A DNA stretch of 64,000 bases from Trileptium ribeirensis (lineage: Eukaryota; Nematoda; Enoplea; Enoplida; Thoracostomopsidae): NCBI GenBank assembly GCA_030248225.1, contig JASANE010000851.1:115873-179872 (forward strand). The letters run 5' to 3'. Both the position numbers and the translations under genes were made by a program. The notes under the pieces were generated by a model, which saw nothing but the letters and a program-made list of their open reading frames with translations, was not told the DNA's origin and searched no databases. How positions within the stretch are numbered: position 1 is the stretch's first letter; each line of letters begins with the position of its first letter. Shown piece by piece: positions 59,701-64,000 of the stretch.

Positions 59701-62700
59701 TGTGTAATAATACTGGGAACTAAACGGATAACATTAATGATATGTTGGAAATGATACAGTGCGATCGAATACGAATTGACAGAACTACGATTCCTGGTCA
59801 ACGAGTTATCAGCTCCAATTAACATCTTCATCATCAGGCATAGTCCATCAACAACAGCGTTGTCGTCACGTTCTCAATATCAGGGACGAAACTTACAAAC
59901 TCTTACCAAATCATCTCCTGCCCATTGGGCTTGTTCATCCTTGGACCGAATTGATTGGTTGTCGTAGCTAGCGTCGGGACTATCAGTCAGTCGTGAGAGA
60001 CATCCATGGCGCCCATTGGTCAGTTCCACCCAAATGCATCCAGGAAGTGACTTCAACTCCTTTCATCACATCGGACGGGTCAGCAACATTTACTAACTTA
60101 GTTATTGGTTGATGTTATAGTCAGTTACATTTCATCATTTTGCTGTTATCTGACGACACCCCCACTGTGGACAGGCCAGTGTTATCGAGAATCAGAAAAT
60201 GCAGCCCTGATTTCGCAGTCACAATTGAGTAGAGCTGCAACTGTACGAAAATAACTCACCGGAAAACAAACAGTGGGAATATACGAGATTACAATAAATT
60301 GCCGCAAATGCGTAAAAATCTATTCGATCTTTCATGCTAAACGTTGGTGCATCAAAACGATCTGACTGTTCACCGTTTAGATAACTACTATCGATCGATG
60401 GCTGGTTGGCGCTGAGGGTTGCCATTCCTTGCTGAAATCAATAACACAATACCTAGCATTTTACTAGTTAATACGTTTCAAGTATAATGTGGACGAACAT
60501 CACGCTAATTATTCCGCCAAAAGTTTGAATTTCATTTTAACACATTTCAATTCGACTAACTGAACTGGAATGAATACATAAAAGTGAAACGAAAGCGACA
60601 AGAAAAACAATTCTGAAAATCATCTACGCTAACGGTAGATACAAACACAGCTTCTTACAGTTACAAGTAAATTACATTTTTAATCCAGTTTTGGTTTATA
60701 AAAGTTGCCAACGACACATTTCTGTAAACGTGTATTACTTATTTTTGCAATATGTCCTGAACACACTTTCGTACATAATCAAAGCGTTTCTAGTATTCAA
60801 CATCAATATTTTCAATAGCAGGTTTTCTCGCGGTAGGAGGTTGCGTAGAATTTGAGCAATTTATTTAAAAAAATGCTACGCGTCATTTTTAACACAGATT
60901 CCATAATTCATCAAATATAAAAGTCCATTAACGGTTATTTGGGTTAAAAATGCGTACTGAGACAATGCGATAAACCCCGAAAACGATTCAGTTTTTTGGA
61001 TTTTTATTTTCATTCATGATCAATTAAACAATGTAGTGCTCACAGAATAGAAGTAATCATCACATAATCGTTTATAAAAATATTAACACGTAAACGATTA
61101 TATACATATATTATTATTATGTTTTATATCACTTATGTTAACGTACTTTTACGACATCGCGAAACTGTTTCGAATCAAGTTGACAATGAATTCGACGAAA
61201 AAACATCTTCAAATCTTTCATCGCAACACTGCCTGGAGCCGTGGCCGAATCCATTTGAGCAAATTGTTTATGTAGCCAGCAGGAAACCTAAAACATAACA
61301 AAAATAAATATATGCTTATATAATCTTAAAAATGAATGTTTAGCAATCAACGGAGCGGTGTTAATCATCTAAAAGTAATGATGAGTGACATAAAGCAATT
61401 TTCTGGACTTTAACAAGTTTCAGTACACTCTGAAAAATTTGTATTCTCCAATACAATAAGATAATGAATACACCAGTTTGCCGCAAAAAGGTTAAGTTTT
61501 ACAAAAAAAACTTTAACACTACATACAGAAGCTAACTGATATATTGTGTCAATACCTGAAGAGCGAACGAGTAAAATTGCTTCAACGTAACACAGTCGAA
61601 TAGATATCAATCATACACAGCTTCTCAATGGTGGGGACGCAACTTTTTCTCATAAACCCTGGGTAACTCCCCAGATACTTGACCTCGCTACTTACAGTAA
61701 GCTTCACTTGCTGGCATTTGCATAATTATAGCCCTATGCCAGAAGAAATAATGCTAGGTCAATATCTCTCAGATAATTAAATATTCATTGAAATATTCCA
61801 GTGCTGACAGTGTAATCGGTGACAAAACACTTCAAACTCAGAAAATAACTGAAACACAAAAATGCTAAAATTCGTATAAAACAAATCTATCTAAGCATAG
61901 CTGCTCAGATAATTAAATATGTGTTAAAATGTTTTTGTGCCGAATATGTAGCCTGTTGTTAAACGCATAAAATTTTAACATGATGAACCAATTCCCAGTT
62001 ATAAATAGAAGTTCGACGTCATACACTCCGTTTGACAATTTAAATTTTGTCAGACCAGTTACAAATTCGACTCATATTCAACACAAATTTTGTTAACTAT
62101 ACTGGGCTCAAGTGATGCTCCTCCTCTTAATGCTGAATCATGCTTTGACCTGCTGCGTGGTAGAGCTGCAGAAGTTTGCGACACAACCCCGGAAAGAATA
62201 ACCACCAAGAAGCGAACAATCCTAAAGAAGATCCGCAGCCTGCTCCGCAAAACGCCTGAATCTTAAAAAGACATATGAATGGAAGCTAACCACGGTCGTA
62301 CATAGATACATGGTCTTATGATAGCAAACATCTATGCCTGGCGGCTCAAAGGGCAACATAAGCACAACTAAACCGCAGAGCTAGCACGAAATGCTATCAA
62401 CGCGATAAATCCAATGCCATCCTTTGAAGTTCGCGAAACAAAAAAGTGACAGGAACTCGAACAGGACCTTTATTAGATAACAACGAACTGATAACATCGC
62501 CAGACAGAGGCGCGGTTGTGTTGCAACAGCCACCATACCTTTATGTGTTCATTTATCCTAGGTTGTATAAATGAAATAAGTGGCTTGAAGTGTGTGTGAT
62601 TCCCAGCATTTCAAAAACGCACGAAAACAAACGATCTTTCTTATCACAATGTTGGGATGACGGTCGCGTCAACAGGGCACTTGAATTTGGAGCCAACGTT

Positions 62701-63287
62701 GGTATGATGTACATCGAAGCGATGCAGTAAAAAACGGCGACTTGAAACAACCAACCAGGTATACATCTGTAGTAGACGATTTCATCGCTATCACCTCTAG
62801 CGCTGTATGACCTAGACCTTCTCATAACCGACACTGCAGGATTTACCTAATAAGTTCTAACTTTGAACAAATCATAAAAGCGTCCCTCTGGTATATCCTG
62901 AGTTTCAAAAATCGGCACGTCGATGTGCTTACCACGCTTGTCCTCATGACAAATATATTTTCAGATCGGGTTCCTACTATTGCTTAGCTGTTCTTATGCT
63001 TCTTTTCTGTCCAAGCTCAAAACTGTATACTGACTTTTCTGTATAGCAGAAATCGCTGAAATCCTTTACCTGCACGGGGTAACTAGAAACGCGATATTCC
63101 GTAACGGCAAATTTTAGCCCATCAAGCCATAATTTCGACGCTTCCACGGTGTCAAATAGACAGTACAGCATTTTAAATTCAAACGCTTTTGTGTACAAAA
63201 TAACGAGAAATCGAGCGGCATTGAACGTCGCCGACTCGCGCTCTTTACGCCAGCGATCCAGCATTTTAGAACTTGGATTTTTCCCGT
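47673..63287 (-). CDS. PLCG: Phospholipase C-gamma, PH to PLC-X half (5' end outside the window, 3' half not found)
   Basis: PLC-gamma hydrolyses PIP2 to IP3 and DAG downstream of tyrosine kinases. Exons, 5' to 3' on the minus strand: 63287-63070, 61287-61147, 60431-60260, 57232-57062, 53915-53827, 51480-51321, 50021-49942, 48089-47822, and probably 47773-47673. The first eight join in phase to 386 codons plus one base. They cover the end of the PH domain, the EF-hand region, and PLC-X with [14 protein letters not shown] (first catalytic His), [11 protein letters not shown] (metal ligands), [10 protein letters not shown] (second catalytic His) and [12 protein letters not shown], then [12 protein letters not shown]. 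All catalytic X-box residues are intact. The split PH, SH2, SH2, SH3, PLC-Y and C2 parts should follow below 47.6 kb, but I could not see them. Confidence 0.9.
47822..48089 (-). CDS. PLCG: PLCG exon, PLC-X end ([12 protein letters not shown]...LKHKKL)
   Basis: 268 bp, acceptor TTTAAG, donor GTAAGTA, phase 0 in and 1 out. It encodes [30 protein letters not shown] and [18 protein letters not shown], the end of the X box, then a Ser-rich linker. Confidence 0.96.
48821..49530. mobile_element. 710-bp element with about 50-bp imperfect TIRs
   Basis: The left end TATGCACCATTTACCTTAAG continues through GGGCCGTATTTTGTCACAG (48852). The right end, read inverted, starts TAATGCATCATTTACCTTAA and continues through GCGCCGGATTTTGTCAGAG. 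Similarity covers about 50 bp with small gaps. No coding frame is seen and the target duplication is unclear. It lies in a PLCG intron. Confidence 0.65.
49942..50021 (-). CDS. PLCG: PLCG exon with second catalytic His (IYHGYTLT)
   Basis: 80 bp, acceptor TTTAAG, donor GTATTT, phase 1 in and 0 out. It encodes [20 protein letters not shown] then VLKTIK, equivalent to P.VYHGHTLT.KI.F.DVL..I. The His of HGHT aligns with the H of HGYT. The short exon is too small for routine frame scans. Confidence 0.93.
51321..51480 (-). CDS. PLCG: PLCG exon, PLC-X start with [11 protein letters not shown]
   Basis: 160 bp, acceptor CAACAG, donor GTATAT, phase 0 in and 1 out. It encodes [19 protein letters not shown] then [18 protein letters not shown] and [12 protein letters not shown], with the first catalytic His and the Ca-binding acidic residues. 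Confidence 0.97.
52064..52866. repeat. Tandem satellite, about 150-bp units in an A-B-A-B-A order
   Basis: The box GGTAATTTGACC (or a variant) recurs at 52075, 52231, 52376, 52531, 52674 and 52819, that is at spacings of 156, 145, 155, 143 and 145 bp. Units 1, 3 and 5 share GTAAGGAG..ATGGGGACCA-like sequence. Units 2 and 4 instead share ACCATTGGAA.GCCGCCAC. The 183-codon minus frame across it is a by-product of the repeats. It lies in a PLCG intron. Confidence 0.88.
53827..53915 (-). CDS. PLCG: PLCG exon, [19 protein letters not shown]
   Basis: 89 bp, acceptor TATTTAG, donor GTACGA, phase 1 in and 0 out. It encodes the highly conserved linker F.L...[12 protein letters not shown] that precedes the X domain. 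Confidence 0.93.
53928..55462. other. PLCG intron sequence, nothing recognised
   Basis: Intron between the exons at 57.1 and 53.9 kb. AT-rich, with no recognisable element apart from the family B copy that follows. Confidence 0.5.
55463..55830 (+). repeat. Interspersed repeat family B, copy truncated at its 3' end
   Basis: From ACACTCGTTGCACGGCAGCA it matches 27672 onward, sharing ATCGCTATTTCTGGCAAAGG, GGTCGACAAACC and AAGTTGTAGATCTCGAT, and ending near ATCGAATAAAAAAATTTTGA. Confidence 0.75.
56178..56475 (-). mobile_element. 298-bp TIR element, family 3 short copy (TSD CCAAT)
   Basis: Ends CCGGCTGTCCACAG and CTGTGGACAGGTCAG, directly flanked by perfect CCAAT duplications (56173-56177 and 56476-56480). 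The body is the reverse complement of the first about 330 bp of the element at 58959, including TTTGCAAATTGTTTTTTAAA and ATAATGCTAAAATATCGTTT. It lies in a PLCG intron. Confidence 0.87.
57062..57232 (-). CDS. PLCG: PLCG exon, EF-hand (F.EFIESEQ)
   Basis: 171 bp, acceptor TTGTAG, donor GTAATC, phase 1 in and out. It encodes [19 protein letters not shown] and [20 protein letters not shown], equivalent to the FQQFL..QGE and F..DP.RE segments of PLC-gamma. It is flanked on both sides by inverted copies of one transposon family. Confidence 0.88.
57936..58090. repeat. AT-rich tandem repeat, period 62-69 bp
   Basis: CGAAATTCGTTA-type boxes start at 57936, 58005 and 58067, each pair separated by ACTAACAT and a T-rich tract. 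About 2.4 diverged units. Confidence 0.7.
58959..60179 (+). mobile_element. 1.2-kb TIR element, family 3 long copy (TSD TGTTA)
   Basis: Ends CTGGCATGTCCACAG and CTGTGGACAGGCCAG, with perfect TGTTA duplications at 58954-58958 and 60180-60184. The first about 330 bp match the short copy at 56178 in reverse. The rest is private and contains a stop-free plus frame of about 96 codons (59419-59706) with ordinary coding texture ([20 protein letters not shown]). That frame lacks an early ATG and I cannot assign it. It might be a transposase remnant or a captured host fragment. Confidence 0.85.
60260..60431 (-). CDS. PLCG: PLCG exon, second EF-hand segment
   Basis: 172 bp, acceptor TTTCAG, donor GTGAGT, phase 0 in and 1 out. 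A variable Ser/Asp-rich part precedes [20 protein letters not shown], equivalent to the I.Y..F..LY..L EF-hand helix. Recognition is by position and phase as well as by this motif. Confidence 0.82.
61147..61287 (-). CDS. PLCG: PLCG exon, first EF-hand segment
   Basis: 141 bp (47 codons), acceptor TTTTAG, donor GTACGT, phase 0 in and out. It encodes [10 protein letters not shown]...[15 protein letters not shown], matching the W...F...D....S.KDL pattern of PLC-gamma EF-hands. The Ca-ligand loop looks degenerate, as is usual in this family. Confidence 0.88.
63070..63287 (-). CDS. PLCG: PLCG exon, end of N-terminal PH domain
   Basis: 218 bp, acceptor TTTTCAG, donor GTAAAG, phase 1 in and 0 out. 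It encodes [19 protein letters not shown] and [14 protein letters not shown], with the typical C-terminal PH helix and its Trp. Confidence 0.88.
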
Positions 63288-64000
63288 CTGAAAACGGCAT
63301 AAAACTAAATAAACAGAAATAAAATTATCGCAACCGGTTTTACGGTGAAACGTCACTACCCACTGAGAACCGGGCGCATACGTTGTGTAATTATTAGTTT
63401 CTCCAAGTTTATGTGTGCAATAACGAAGTTATGACTCCAAGTAGGAAGAATGGTAAAGCCTCTAGCAAACGCTGTATTATTTTATCAAAACATAACTATA
63501 TCAAATTCTAATACTTAGCAAAGTTAACACGATCAAAATCAAAAAGCACCCACTGTATCAAAAACAAGTTTTGTAAATTGGTTGGCAAAAGTCTAAATCC
63601 GCCAGAACATGAATTCCGCTACTATTGTGTAAAATCTTCCACATTTTCCTCCTGTTATAGAGTATCAAAATATTCGCACAGTTTATCCATTCATAATCTT
63701 GCTTTTCAAGAAAAAATAAATTGGTGAAAGGAGAAAATTTAAATAAATGAACACATCTGAAATTTCGTCCAACGACATTCAACACAGAAGTTGTTATATA
63801 ACGCTTCTGCGTTATTATTTTTTAATGCTCGGAATGTTTGTCTCACGTATCCGCATAGGAAGCATCTTCTGTTTCCAAAACCCAAAAGTCTTGTCAAATG
63901 CCCCCGTGTTCGTCCCCAGTAACATACCCGGAACGCTCATGATGCAACAAAGCCATTTATCATAATCTCCAATAGCAATACGTAACTGAACGAAGAACAA
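63288..64000. other. PLCG upstream intron and window edge
   Basis: Upstream PLCG exons should lie at or beyond this edge. A 61-codon minus frame reaches 64000 (reading IAIGDYDKWLCCIMSVPGML) and contains a GTGAGA donor-like site, but it is unassigned. A 23-bp segment at 63973-63995 is identical, inverted, to the end of the LINE RT relic at 42446-42468. Confidence 0.4.

Noticed and set aside
1..64000. CRISPR arrays, bacterial operons, rRNA genes, intact tRNA genes
   Set aside because: No regularly spaced short repeats with unique spacers, no rRNA signatures and no complete cloverleaf were seen. The gene structure is clearly eukaryotic.

Overview
The window looks like metazoan nuclear DNA. It is AT-rich, has spliced genes with kilobase introns, carries a phospholipase C of the gamma type, and is full of transposon relics. 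The short 3' splice sites (TTTTCAG, TTTTAG, TTTAAG) and one 48-nt intron next to multi-kilobase ones would suit a nematode-like invertebrate, but that assignment is a guess.

Three cellular genes are recognised. RRN3 (7212-8966, +) is an intact single-exon gene for the RNA polymerase I initiation factor. Cysteinyl-tRNA synthetase (CARS1) lies on the minus strand from 38949 to 18965. Eleven exons can be joined with all reading phases intact to 703 codons plus a stop; only the extreme N-terminus is missing. PLC-gamma (minus strand, 63287 to about 47673) is seen from the end of the first PH domain through the EF-hands and the whole PLC-X half. Its start lies beyond the right edge. Its SH2/SH3/PLC-Y/C2 half was not found in the roughly 8 kb before CARS1.

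The rest is repeats. Left arm (1-7 kb): a GC-richer block without genes, then a decayed hAT transposase. 9.2-9.8 kb: a 604-bp near-perfect foldback. 11.5-14.8 kb: a second GC-richer block with a tRNA-Tyr-like relic. The CARS1 introns and 3' flank hold a poly-C-rich TIR element (19913-21502), several short TIR elements with 5-bp target duplications, an array of a second repeat family and one copy of a CAGGGA-ended hAT-like element; a second, inverted copy lies just upstream of CARS1. Between CARS1 and PLCG lies a broken non-LTR retrotransposon (about 42.4-44.6 kb). The PLCG introns contain a long-TIR element, a dimeric tandem satellite and two inverted copies of another 5-bp-TSD element on either side of one exon.

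The most novel-looking signal is a set of six elements whose ends resemble CTGGCCTSTCCACAG and which create 5-bp target duplications (TACCG, ATTAA, CCAAT and TGTTA are perfect). The elements differ in their interiors. They may be non-autonomous members of one DNA transposon group that I cannot assign to a known superfamily.
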